Shown: positions 1 to 6,830 of the stretch, one piece after another
How positions within the stretch are numbered: position 1 is the first letter of the stretch
Layout: each line of letters begins with the position of its first letter
NCBI GenBank assembly: GCA_937859005.1
Contig: CALLYR010000284.1
Span: 1 to 16,908, forward strand
Source of the DNA: an uncultured Paracoccus sp.
GTDB lineage: Bacteria; Pseudomonadota; Alphaproteobacteria; Rhodobacterales; Rhodobacteraceae
Direction: 5' to 3'
DNA length: 16,908 nt
The notes under the pieces: generated by a model
Databases searched by the model: none
What the model saw: only the letters and a program-made list of their open reading frames with translations
Told to the model about the DNA's origin: nothing
Program-made: the position numbers and the translations under genes

Positions 1-371
1 ACTGGCTGCATTTCGCCGAAAGCATCGGCCAGCACATCGCCAGCCTCACGCAAAGCCACCTGATGCTGCGCGATCCCGCGACCCGTTCGTTGACGGTGAT
101 GAAGCTGGAAACGGCGCGGCTGGCCCGCGCCCTGCGGCTGGTCGAGCAGACCGTCGAGGGGCAGGACTGGCTGATGGCGCAGGGGTTTTCCGGCGTCGAT
201 TGCGCGGTCGGCTGGTCGGTCTGGACCGCCGGGCGCTTTGTCCGCCTGTCGCCCGCGCTGCAGGCCTATGCCGACCGCTGTACCGCCCGGCCCGCGTTCC
301 GGCGCGCCCTGCCGCAAGAGGGCGAGCCGCAGCTTTACGATCGCGATTTCTATGAGTTGCCCGATGCCTGA
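1..371 (+). CDS. Glutathione S-transferase family protein (3' part only)
   Basis: This is the C-terminal part of a gene that begins before the window. Reading frame 3 is open from the first bases, starting WLHFAESIGQ, and stops with TGA at 369-371. The visible 120 or so residues are helical and contain a typical GST C-terminal all-alpha domain pattern: the WLHFAE helix, a middle segment with QDWLMAQGFSGVDCAVGW, and a tail with AYADRCTARPAFRRAL. The GFSGVDCAVG segment resembles the conserved 'F(S/T)xAD' N-capping region of GSTs. The thioredoxin-like N-terminal domain is outside the window, so the glutathione-binding residues cannot be judged. The gene overlaps the following HMG-CoA lyase start by 8 nt (ATGCCTGA), which suggests translational coupling inside a leucine-degradation operon. 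Its role there is not known from sequence. Confidence 0.8.
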   Translation, partial: WLHFAESIGQHIASLTQSHLMLRDPATRSLTVMKLETARLARALRLVEQTVEGQDWLMAQGFSGVDCAVGWSVWTAGRFVRLSPALQAYADRCTARPAFRRALPQEGEPQLYDRDFYELPDA

Positions 372-1221
372 CACTGTCGAAATCTTCGAGATGGGTCCGC
401 GCGACGGGCTGCAGAACGAGCGTCGCCTGATCCCGGCGGCGGACAAGATCGCGCTGGTGGACCTGCTGTCGGACGCCGGGTTCCGGCGGATCGAGGTCAC
501 GAGCTTCGTGTCCCCGAAATGGGTGCCGCAGATGGCCGACGCGGCCGAGGTGCTGGCCGGCATCCGCCGCCGTCCGGGTGTCAGTTACGCCGCACTGACC
601 CCGAACCTGAAGGGATATGAGGGCGCCCGCGCCGCCCGCGTGGATGAGGTCGCAATCTTCGCCAGCGCCTCCGAAGGGTTCAGCAAGGCCAACCTGAACT
701 GCACCATCGCCGAAAGCCTGGAGCGTTTTGCGCCCGTGGCGCAAGCGGCAAGGGCAGACGGCATCCCGGTGCGCGGCTATGTCAGCGTGGTGACCGACTG
801 TCCCTTTGACGGGCCGACGCCGCCCGCTAATGTCGCCTAGGTCGCCGCAGCGCTGCGCGAACTGGGGTGCTATGAGATCAGCCTGGGCGACACGATCGGG
901 CAGGGGCGGCCGGACAGCATCGACGCGATGCTGACGGCGGTGCTGGACGAACTGCCCGCCGACCGGCTGGCCGGGCATTACCACGACACTGCCGGCCGGG
1001 CGCTGGACAATATCGACGCGAGCCTTGCGCGCGGGGTGCGGGTCTTTGACGCGGCGGTGGGGGGCTTGGGCGGCTGTCCCTATGCGCCCGGTGCGGCGGG
1101 GAATGTGGCGACCGAGAAGGTCGCGGCGCATCTGGCCGCGCGCGGCTTCGAGACCGGACTGGACATGGACATCCTGCGCAAGGCTGCCGCAATGGCGCAG
1201 GGGATGCGGGCCGCGGCCTGA
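364..1221 (+). pseudogene. mvaB: Hydroxymethylglutaryl-CoA lyase, interrupted by an in-frame TAG
   Basis: HMG-CoA lyase cleaves 3-hydroxy-3-methylglutaryl-CoA to acetyl-CoA and acetoacetate, the last step of leucine breakdown. The frame from ATG 364 to TGA 1219-1221 gives 285 codons, the normal bacterial length, but codon 159 (838-840) is TAG. Family residues are present on both sides. The N-terminal part has MGPRDGLQNE at 10-19 with catalytic Arg13 and metal-binding Asp14. After the stop come YEISLGDTIG, GHYHDT with metal-binding His205 and His207, GLGGCPYAPG with active-site Cys238, and Asn247. Since the TIM barrel needs both halves, neither fragment should be active alone. No frameshift is needed to join them. 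One base change (for example CAG to TAG) explains the break, so it is either a recent nonsense mutation or a sequencing error. The 8-nt overlap with the GST gene supports the start. Confidence 0.88.
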
Positions 1222-1226
1222 GAATC

Positions 1227-1232
1227 AGGAGA
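1227..1232 (+). promoter_or_regulatory. Ribosome binding site of the crotonase gene
   Basis: AGGAGA lies 7 nt before ATG 1240 in the 18-nt gap after the HMG-CoA lyase stop. It is a strong Shine-Dalgarno match that fixes the start of the next gene and lets it be translated regardless of the amber codon upstream. Confidence 0.7.
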
Positions 1233-1239
1233 CAGACCC

Positions 1240-2022
1240 ATGCACGAGACCATCCGCATCGAAACCGACGCCCGCGGCATCGCCACGCTGTGGCTGGCGC
1301 GGCCCGACAAGCACAACGCCCTGTCGGCGCAGATGATCGACGAGTTGACGCAGGCCGCGCAGGCGCTGGGCAGCGATCCGGCCGTCCGCGCCGTGGTACT
1401 GGCCGCCGAAGGGCGCAGCTTTTGCGCGGGCGGCGACCTGGGCTGGATGCAGGACCAGATGAGCGCCGACGCCGAAACCCGGCGCAAGGGGGCGCAGGCC
1501 TTGGCGATGATGCTGAACGCGCTGAACGAACTGCCCAAACCCCTGATCGGGCGGGTGCAGGGCAATGCCTTCGGCGGCGGCGTCGGCATGATGTCGGTCT
1601 GCGACGTGGCCGTGGGCGTCCATGGCGCGCGCTTTGGCCTGACGGAAACGAAACTGGGCCTGATTCCCGCCACCATCGGCCCCTATGTCCTGGCCCGCAT
1701 GGGCGAGGACAAGGCGCGCCGCGTCTTCATGTCAGCCCGCCTGTTTGACGCCGACGAGGCCGAGCGGTTGAACCTGCTGGCCTATACCGTGGACCCCGAG
1801 GATCTGGACGCCGCGATCGAGGACGAGGTGGTGCCCTATCTGCAGACCGCCCCCAGGGCGGTCGCGGCGGCCAAGGCGCTGGCCCGCGCGCTGGGGCCAC
1901 GCATCGACGCGGGCGTGATCGACATGACCATCGACCGGCTGGTGGCCGTGTGGGAGGACGACGAGGCCCCCGAGGGCATCGGGGCCTTTTTCGACAGGCG
2001 CCGCCCGCGCTGGCAGGCCTGA
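1240..2022 (+). CDS. liuC: Enoyl-CoA hydratase/isomerase family; probable methylglutaconyl-CoA hydratase
   Basis: A 260-residue crotonase-fold protein, the usual length for the family. The oxyanion-hole segments are visible: SFCAGGDLGWM at 60-70 and GNAFGGGVGMMSVCD at 108-122. The helix after them carries the catalytic Glu region TETKLGLIPATIGPYV (Glu136), a pattern typical of the AUH/LiuC branch that hydrates 3-methylglutaconyl-CoA to HMG-CoA in leucine catabolism. Substrate assignment rests on this pattern and on the neighbouring HMG-CoA lyase, which would use its product. A general short-chain enoyl-CoA hydratase remains possible. It is last in the visible operon. Its stop lies only 4 nt from the stop of the convergent DUF599 gene, so there is no room for a terminator between them. 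Confidence 0.88.
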   Translation: MHETIRIETDARGIATLWLARPDKHNALSAQMIDELTQAAQALGSDPAVRAVVLAAEGRSFCAGGDLGWMQDQMSADAETRRKGAQALAMMLNALNELPKPLIGRVQGNAFGGGVGMMSVCDVAVGVHGARFGLTETKLGLIPATIGPYVLARMGEDKARRVFMSARLFDADEAERLNLLAYTVDPEDLDAAIEDEVVPYLQTAPRAVAAAKALARALGPRIDAGVIDMTIDRLVAVWEDDEAPEGIGAFFDRRRPRWQA

Positions 2023-2026
2023 TCCG

Positions 2027-2731
2027 TCAGCCCGACATGTCGCGCAGGATCGCCTTGCGCGAGGGAGAGGCGAATTCCCGCAGCAGCGTCATGACCACGA
2101 CGACACCCGTCCCGGCCAGCAGGCCCCAGGGCCCCCCCAGCCAGCCCGTCGCGCCCAGCGCAAAATAAAGACTGCGCAGACCGATGTTGAAATTGCGCGC
2201 GGCGTTGATGTTGACCTCGGCAGCGGCCAGGGCGCGGGGCAGGGCGCGCGGATCGCCGGGGTCATTGGGGACGGCGGCCATCATGATCGCGCACCAGCCG
2301 AACAGGCGGTGCGACCAGACGAATTTCAGATAGGCATTCGCCACCAGCAGCAGCACCAGCAGCAGCTTCAGCTTCCACAGCAGGATCGGGATTGCTGCCG
2401 CTTCCAGTTCGCGCGCGAGCCCCATCAGCGGGTCGATGTTGCCCAGCAGCGCCAGCCCGCCCCCCAGCGCGATCAGGCAGGCCGAGGCATAGAAGGCCGT
2501 CCCTTCGCGCAGGGTGGCCAGGATGTTGCCGTCGAAGATGCGCGGATCGCGGGAGACGAACTGCCGCATCCATTCGCGTCGATACCATTTCATCAGCACC
2601 GACACCGAAGGCCGCCTTTGCGGCGGATTCGCGATGATCCGGCCTACGCCGAACCAGGCGAGGGCCAGCACCGCCAGCGCGATCAGGTCCAGAGGGGTCA
2701 GGGTCAGAGGCAGGTTTCGCAGGAAGGGCAT
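2027..2731 (-). CDS. DUF599 family membrane protein
   Basis: A 234-residue integral membrane protein of unknown function. The N-terminal hydrophobic helix (about 12-32) is followed by a basic, aromatic segment, LMKWYRREWMRQFVSRDPRI, and then further hydrophobic stretches at about 77-98, 110-135 and 185-220, giving about four membrane spans. The W-x-R-R-E-W-M-R segment and the later AEVNINAARNFNIGLRSLYF segment are the patterns I associate with DUF599 proteins in alphaproteobacteria. There is no enzyme motif. No good Shine-Dalgarno sequence precedes ATG 2731. The gene is transcribed away from the heat-shock gene at 2962 and ends tail to tail with the crotonase gene. Confidence 0.8.
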   Translation of the reverse strand: MPFLRNLPLTLTPLDLIALAVLALAWFGVGRIIANPPQRRPSVSVLMKWYRREWMRQFVSRDPRIFDGNILATLREGTAFYASACLIALGGGLALLGNIDPLMGLARELEAAAIPILLWKLKLLLVLLLVANAYLKFVWSHRLFGWCAIMMAAVPNDPGDPRALPRALAAAEVNINAARNFNIGLRSLYFALGATGWLGGPWGLLAGTGVVVVMTLLREFASPSRKAILRDMSG

Positions 2732-2845
2732 GGCGGAAATGCTAACGTCGATTCAGGGCGTCCGCCAGCATCCGCGTCGGGGGCGCGGACCCTGCGTCCG
2801 GCACCGCCCGCAATCGCCCGGCGATCTTGTCGGGGCCGGCAGTAT

Positions 2846-2874
2846 CTTGAAAAGGCACGGCTCTGACCCCATCT
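2846..2874 (+). promoter_or_regulatory. RpoH (sigma-32) heat-shock promoter of hsp20
   Basis: CTTGAAA at 2846-2852 and CCCATCT at 2868-2874 are separated by 15 nt. This matches the established sigma-32 consensus (CTTGAAA, 11-16 nt, CCCATnT) at every specified base. The start of transcription is expected near 2881, giving a leader of about 80 nt before the hsp20 start. Seen in sequence; function inferred from the consensus and the downstream heat-shock gene. Confidence 0.8.
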
Positions 2875-2880
2875 GTCCGG

Positions 2881-2964
2881 CGTCGGAGGGCCGTCAGGCG
2901 CCGACGATCGCCCGCCCGGCTCTCGGGGGGCTGCACTCACATCGCTTGTAAAGGATGCGACATG
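2881..2964 (+). ncRNA. ROSE-like RNA thermometer in the hsp20 5' leader
   Basis: The leader can fold into three successive hairpins. The first pairs 2881-2886 with 2901-2906 (CGTCGG/CCGACG). The second pairs CCCG 2915-2918 with CGGG 2924-2927 and extends by two pairs beyond a G-G mismatch. The third pairs the Shine-Dalgarno region AGGATG (2952-2957) with CATCGCT (2940-2946), leaving one bulged G at 2944. It is extended below a mismatch by 2937-2938/2959-2960. The pairing strand contains UCGCU, matching the U(U/C)GCU signature that faces AGGA in ROSE elements of alphaproteobacterial small heat-shock genes. In ROSE elements the hairpin melts on heating and frees the ribosome binding site. The assignment is by eye, without a covariance-model search. 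Confidence 0.62.
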
Positions 2965-3423
2965 CGCAACATGGATCTGACCCCGCTTTACCGCGCCTCG
3001 ATCGGCTTCGACCGGATCGCCGATCTGATGGACCGCGCGCTGTCTTCGGACATCGCCACGCCCAGCTATCCGCCCTACAACATCGAAAAGACCGGCGAGA
3101 ATGCCTATCGCATCTCGATCGCGGTCGCAGGCTTCTCGCCCGATGATCTGTCGGTTGAAATGAAAGAGGGCGCCGTCATCGTGTCGGGCCGCAAGACGGC
3201 GGAAGACGAAGGCCGCACCTATCTGCACCGCGGCATCGCGACCCGCGCGTTCGAGCGCAAGTTCGCCCTTGCCGATCATGTTCGCGTCGATGGCGCGAGC
3301 CACGCCGACGGGATGCTGCACATCGACCTGGTGCGCGAGGTGCCCGAGGCGCTGAAGCCCCGCCGGATCGAGATTGCCCGCGCGGCCGCCGAGGCTGCGC
3401 AGGTGACCAAGCTCGACGCCTGA
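2962..3423 (+). CDS. Small heat-shock protein, Hsp20/IbpA family
   Basis: A 153-residue ATP-independent holdase chaperone that binds unfolding proteins in the cytoplasm under heat stress. The N-terminal arm (1-36) contains DLTPLYRASIGFDRIADLMD, typical of IbpA-like class A proteins. The alpha-crystallin domain spans about 37-131, starting PPYNIEKTGENAYRISIAVA and including ADGMLHIDL, the usual A-x-x-x-G-x-L end signature. The C-terminal extension holds Ile-Glu-Ile at 136-138, the IxI motif used for oligomer assembly. The chosen ATG has AAGGA at 2951-2955, 6 nt upstream; a second in-frame ATG at 2971 is too far from it. Transcription is predicted from the sigma-32 promoter at 2846-2874, and translation is probably gated by the leader hairpin. 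The gene stands alone between two minus-strand genes. Confidence 0.95.
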   Translation: MRNMDLTPLYRASIGFDRIADLMDRALSSDIATPSYPPYNIEKTGENAYRISIAVAGFSPDDLSVEMKEGAVIVSGRKTAEDEGRTYLHRGIATRAFERKFALADHVRVDGASHADGMLHIDLVREVPEALKPRRIEIARAAAEAAQVTKLDA

Positions 3424-3459
3424 TCGGGCAGGGCCGTTTGGCCCCGCTGACCCGAACGA

Positions 3460-3490
3460 AGGGGGCGCATGTAGGCCGCATGCGCCCCCT
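3460..3490. terminator. Inverted repeat between convergent hsp20 and thioesterase genes
   Basis: A perfect 12-bp stem (3460-3471 with 3479-3490, AGGGGGCGCATG/CATGCGCCCCCT) encloses a 7-nt loop. No run of T follows on either strand, so it is not a classic intrinsic terminator. Its place between two convergent stop codons suggests a bidirectional transcription end or an RNA 3'-end stabiliser. A smaller hairpin (3431-3435 with 3440-3444) precedes it. Confidence 0.5.
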
Positions 3491-3505
3491 GCTGTATTCC
3501 GGGGC

Positions 3506-4003
3506 TCATCCGCGCGTCACGCCCACGCGGCGGCCCACCTGTTCAGGCAGCGGCAGATCGGCATGGGCCGCCACCGCCTGCGCGACCCTGGCCGCAACAT
3601 CCGGGGCGAAGGGGCTGACGCGGCGGGTAATCAGATCGACATGCAGGATCAGGTTTTCGCTGATGGCGGCCACCCGGCCCTGCTCGGCGTGCCGCATCGT
3701 CTGGACGTAGTGCAGCCGCTTGGCGTCATGCGCGATCAGCCGGGTTTCCACCGACACGCGGTCCCCCGCATTCAACTCGCTCAGGTAATGGACCTGCGCC
3801 TGCGCGGTGAAGACTGAAACCTTCGCCTGCCGCGCGACCTCGGGTCCAAGGCCCAGCGGTTCCAGCACCACGTCCAGCGCATTGTCGAACAGGACGTGAT
3901 AATAGGCCATGTTCATGTGGCCGTTGTAATCGGTCCAGCCGTCCTCGATGGCCATGCCGTTGCGGACAAAGGGGGCGGGAAAGGTCATCGGGCCCCCGGT
4001 CAC
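3506..4003 (-). CDS. Acyl-CoA thioesterase-like protein (4HBT hotdog fold)
   Basis: A protein of 165 residues from GTG 4003, or 160 from ATG 3988. The hotdog thioesterase signature is clear: WTDYNGHMNMAYYHVLFDNA at 23-42, where Asp25, Gly28, His29 and Asn31 form the D-x-x-G-H-x-N active-site pattern. It is followed by the hotdog strands QVHYLSELNAGDRVSVETRL and KRLHYVQTM. Such enzymes hydrolyse acyl-CoA thioesters in the cytoplasm. The sequence resembles thioesterases linked to carnitine/betaine metabolism (CdhB-like), but the substrate cannot be told from this window. The GTG start overlaps the recR stop (GTGA), which argues for translational coupling as the last gene of the dnaX operon. The ATG six codons in is an alternative start. 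Confidence 0.82.
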   Translation of the reverse strand: MTGGPMTFPAPFVRNGMAIEDGWTDYNGHMNMAYYHVLFDNALDVVLEPLGLGPEVARQAKVSVFTAQAQVHYLSELNAGDRVSVETRLIAHDAKRLHYVQTMRHAEQGRVAAISENLILHVDLITRRVSPFAPDVAARVAQAVAAHADLPLPEQVGRRVGVTRG

Positions 4004-4599
4004 AGCCGCCGCCTTGCGCGCAGGGCGGCGCTGATGGTGCCGTCGTCGAGATAATCAAGCTCGCCCCCGATCGGCACGCCCTGCGCGAGGCCCGTGACGG
4101 TCACGCCCGTATCCTGCAGCGCCTCGGCGATGTAATGGGCAGTGGTCTGACCCTCGACGGTGGCGTTCAGGGCCAGGATCACCTCGGTCACGCCCTCGTC
4201 CGCGACACGATGGATCAGGCGCGGGATGCCCAGTTCGTCCGGGCCGATCTCGTCCAGCGCCGACAGCGTGCCGCCAAGAACGTGGTAACGGCCGCGGAAG
4301 ATCCGGCCCCGTTCCATCGCCCACAGATCGGCCACATCCTCGACCACGCACAACTCGCCATTGGCGCGGGCAGGATCGGCGCAGATGGGGCAGAGGTCGG
4401 ATTCCCCGATATTGCCGCAGCGGACGCATTCGCGCGCGTTTTGCGCCACCTGCGCCATCAGCGCGGCCAGTTGCGCCATCTGCCCGGTCCGGCGCCGGAT
4501 CAGCGCCAGCACCACGCGCCGCGCCGACCGCGGCCCCAGACCCGGCAGGCGCGCGATCTGCGCGATCAGCGCCTGGATGTCGTCGCTGCCCTCGGCCAT
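4000..4599 (-). CDS. recR: Recombination mediator protein RecR
   Basis: A protein of 199 residues, the standard length. RecR acts with RecO and RecF to load RecA on SSB-coated gapped DNA. The N-terminal helix-hairpin-helix shows as ARLPGLGPRSARRVVLALIR (16-35). The zinc finger has Cys58, Cys61, Cys70 and Cys73 (CVRC and CPIC). The Toprim domain starts at LCVVEDVADLWAME and includes GRYHVLGGTLSALDEIGP and the acidic and GVPIGGELDYLDDGT segments toward the C-terminus. The start ATG 4599 lies 2 nt after the ybaB stop with only a weak ribosome binding site, so coupling to ybaB is likely. The dnaX-ybaB-recR order is the widely conserved bacterial cluster. Confidence 0.97.
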   Translation of the reverse strand: MAEGSDDIQALIAQIARLPGLGPRSARRVVLALIRRRTGQMAQLAALMAQVAQNARECVRCGNIGESDLCPICADPARANGELCVVEDVADLWAMERGRIFRGRYHVLGGTLSALDEIGPDELGIPRLIHRVADEGVTEVILALNATVEGQTTAHYIAEALQDTGVTVTGLAQGVPIGGELDYLDDGTISAALRARRRL

Positions 4600-4601
4600 G
4601 G

Positions 4602-4946
4602 TCAGAACGGCAGCTTCATGCCCGCGGGCAGGCCCATGTCGCCGGCCAGCCGCTGCATTTCCTGCTGGGCGCGGTCCTGCGCGCGGCGCTGCGCGTCCTT
4701 GATCGCGGCGAGAATCAGATCCTCGACCACCTGCTTTTCACTGGCAACGAAGATCGACGGGTCGATGTCCAGTCCCGTCAGTTCACCCTTGGCGGTGGCG
4801 GTCGCCTTGACCAGACCGGCGCCGGCCTCGCCCGTCACCGTCAGCGTGTCGAGCGATTTTTGCAGCTCCTCGGCCTTGGCCTGCATGTCGCGGGCGGCCT
4901 GCATCATCTTGGCCATGTCGCCCAAGCCGCCCAATCCCTTGATCAT
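4602..4946 (-). CDS. ybaB: YbaB/EbfC family nucleoid-associated protein
   Basis: A protein of 114 residues. YbaB/EbfC proteins are small dimeric DNA-binding proteins that coat the nucleoid. The sequence starts MIKGLGGLGDMAKMMQAARD, with the family's Met- and Gln-rich first helix, followed by the strand TVTGEAGAGLVKATATAKGE and the helix DLILAAIKDAQRRAQDRAQQ. It ends GDMGLPAGMKLPF, a common family ending. The frame is open upstream into dnaX, but the true start is ATG 4946, because the family sequence begins there and GAGGAG lies just upstream inside the dnaX 3' end. It sits 4 nt after the dnaX stop and 2 nt before recR. Confidence 0.95.
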   Translation of the reverse strand: MIKGLGGLGDMAKMMQAARDMQAKAEELQKSLDTLTVTGEAGAGLVKATATAKGELTGLDIDPSIFVASEKQVVEDLILAAIKDAQRRAQDRAQQEMQRLAGDMGLPAGMKLPF

Positions 4947-4950
4947 CGTC

Positions 4951-6720
4951 TCACTCCTCGTCCTCGAAGGGGTCCCATTCCTCGACCGCGGCAACCGCCC
5001 CTTGCGAGGTGCCGTGCAGATCCTCGGCCGCGTCATCGGGCGCGGGCTGAGGCGTCTCGTGCCGGATTGCGGCGATGCGCGCGCCGGGGGCGACGGCAAG
5101 GATCGCCTGCACGACCGGATGCTCCATCGCGCGTGCCTCGTCCGCGGCCTGCGTGGCGGCGCGGGTTTCGGCGATTGTCGGGCCTCCGCCCTGATCCACG
5201 ACCGACACCGCCCAGCGGCTGCCGCCGGTCCAGCCGCGAAGCCGCTCGCCCAGCCGCTGCGCCAGATCGCGCGGCGCGTCCGGCGTGGGCTGAAGCTCGA
5301 TCCGGCCGGGGACATAGCGGACCAGCCGGACATGATCTTCTACCTGCAAGAGCAGCGTCATGTCCCGCATCCGGCGGATCAGGTCCACGACCGACTGGAA
5401 ATCGGGGAAAGCCGCCAGCGCCTCGGGCGCGACCGCTTGCGCCAGTATCGCACCGTTGGGCTGCACCTGCCCGCGGACGGGCGCTGCTGCCCGCGCCTGC
5501 ACGGGGGCCGGGGCATGGTTCGGGGCGGCAGGCGCACGCGCGAATTCGCCCGCGGCCTGTCCCGCTTGCACCTTGCGGATCAGCGCCTCGGGATCGGGCA
5601 GGTCGGCGACATGGGTCAGGCGGATCACCGCCATTTCCGCGGCCATCATGGCGTTCGGGGCGGCGGAAACCTCCTCCAGCGCCTTCAGCAGCATCTGCCA
5701 CAGCCGGGTCAGCGCGCGCATGGGAATGCGCCCGGCCATCTCGCGGCCGCGGTTGCGTTCGTCGGGGCCGACGGTGGGGTCCTCGGCCGCGTCGGGGGTG
5801 ATCTTGACCAGGCTGACCCAATGCGTGATCTCGGCCAGGTCGCGCAGCACGGCCAGCGGGTCCGCGCCCTCGGCATATTGCGACTGCAGTTCGGCCAGCG
5901 CCTCGGCCGCGGCACCCCGCAGGATCATGTCGAACAGATCCAGCACCCGGCCCCGGTCGGCCAGTCCCAGCATCGCGCGGACCTGTTCCGCCGTCGCCTC
6001 GCCCGCGCCGTGGGAAATCGCCTGATCCAGAAGGCTGGTCGCATCCCGCGCCGATCCTTCCGCCGCGCGGGTGATCAGCGCCAGCGCGTCGTCGGTGATC
6101 TGCGCGCCCTCGGCCGCCGCGATCCTGCGCAAAAGAGCGATCATCGTCTCGGGCTCGATCCGGCGCAGATCGAATCGCTGGCAGCGCGACAGGACCGTGA
6201 CCGGAACCTTCCTGATTTCAGTGGTTGCGAAGATGAACTTCACATGGGGCGGAGGTTCTTCCAGCGTCTTGAGCAGCGCGTTGAAGGCGCTGGTGGACAA
6301 CATGTGGACTTCGTCGATGATATAGATCTTGTAGCGCGCCGATGCCGCTCGATAATGGACGGATTCAATGATTTCGCGGATGTCGTTCACGCCGGTTCTG
6401 GACGCCGCGTCCATTTCCAGCACATCGACATGCCTCCCCTCGGCGATGGCCACGCAATGCGCGCAGATGCCGCAGGGGCTGGTGGTGGGACCGCCAGTCC
6501 CGTCCGGGCCGATGCAGTTCATGCCTTTGGCGATGATGCGGGCGGTCGTCGTCTTTCCGGTGCCGCGGATGCCGGTCATAATAAAAGCCTGCGCGATCCG
6601 GTCGGCGGCAAAGGCGTTCTTCAGCGTGCGGACCATCGCATCCTGGCCCACCAGGTCGGCAAAGGTTTCCGGCCGGTATTTCCGGGCCAGCACCTGATAG
6701 GCGGGGGCGGTATCGGACAT
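4951..6720 (-). CDS. dnaX: DNA polymerase III subunit gamma/tau
   Basis: A clamp-loader ATPase of 589 residues that organises the replicative polymerase. The AAA+ core has Walker A GIRGTGKT at 50-57, zinc-module cysteines 69, 83, 86 and 89, Walker B IIDEVH at 134-139, and the arginine-finger/sensor SRC motif at 178-180. Domain III follows. The less conserved C-terminal half is Ala/Pro-rich in the middle (around 390-430), then a tau-like domain, ending acidic DPFEDEE. I chose ATG 6720 (MSDTAPAYQVLARKYRPETF) because AGGAG lies about 7 nt upstream. A GTG five codons earlier would place that ribosome binding site inside the gene. No A-rich slippery site for a gamma frameshift is evident. It is the first gene of the dnaX-ybaB-recR-thioesterase unit. 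Confidence 0.97.
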   Translation of the reverse strand: MSDTAPAYQVLARKYRPETFADLVGQDAMVRTLKNAFAADRIAQAFIMTGIRGTGKTTTARIIAKGMNCIGPDGTGGPTTSPCGICAHCVAIAEGRHVDVLEMDAASRTGVNDIREIIESVHYRAASARYKIYIIDEVHMLSTSAFNALLKTLEEPPPHVKFIFATTEIRKVPVTVLSRCQRFDLRRIEPETMIALLRRIAAAEGAQITDDALALITRAAEGSARDATSLLDQAISHGAGEATAEQVRAMLGLADRGRVLDLFDMILRGAAAEALAELQSQYAEGADPLAVLRDLAEITHWVSLVKITPDAAEDPTVGPDERNRGREMAGRIPMRALTRLWQMLLKALEEVSAAPNAMMAAEMAVIRLTHVADLPDPEALIRKVQAGQAAGEFARAPAAPNHAPAPVQARAAAPVRGQVQPNGAILAQAVAPEALAAFPDFQSVVDLIRRMRDMTLLLQVEDHVRLVRYVPGRIELQPTPDAPRDLAQRLGERLRGWTGGSRWAVSVVDQGGGPTIAETRAATQAADEARAMEHPVVQAILAVAPGARIAAIRHETPQPAPDDAAEDLHGTSQGAVAAVEEWDPFEDEE

Positions 6721-6741
6721 CGCGTTCTCCTGCACCGGGCC

Positions 6742-6770
6742 AATCTAGGGATGCGGCGGGCCAAGGTAAA
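6742..6770 (-). promoter_or_regulatory. Probable sigma-70 promoter of the dnaX operon
   Basis: On the minus strand, TTTACC (complement of 6765-6770) and TAGATT (complement of 6742-6747) are 17 nt apart, each matching the housekeeping consensus at 4 or more of 6 positions. The predicted start near 6735 leaves a short leader of about 15 nt containing AGGAG. No equally good promoter is seen for nudC in the same 110-nt divergent gap. Confidence 0.5.
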
Positions 6771-6830
6771 CGGGCCGCGGCTTGGCAACGGTCGTAGGCT
6801 GGGGCAGGGTCGGCGGGAAAAGGGGACGGC

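Noticed and set aside
46..1131. A 361-codon minus-strand frame opposite the GST and HMG-CoA lyase genes
   Set aside because: The plus strand carries conserved HMG-CoA lyase sequence on both sides of the amber codon; the antisense product has no domain.
4947..5333. N-terminal extension of ybaB into dnaX
   Set aside because: The extra 129 residues lie out of frame over dnaX and are unlike YbaB; the family start and a good ribosome binding site are at 4946.
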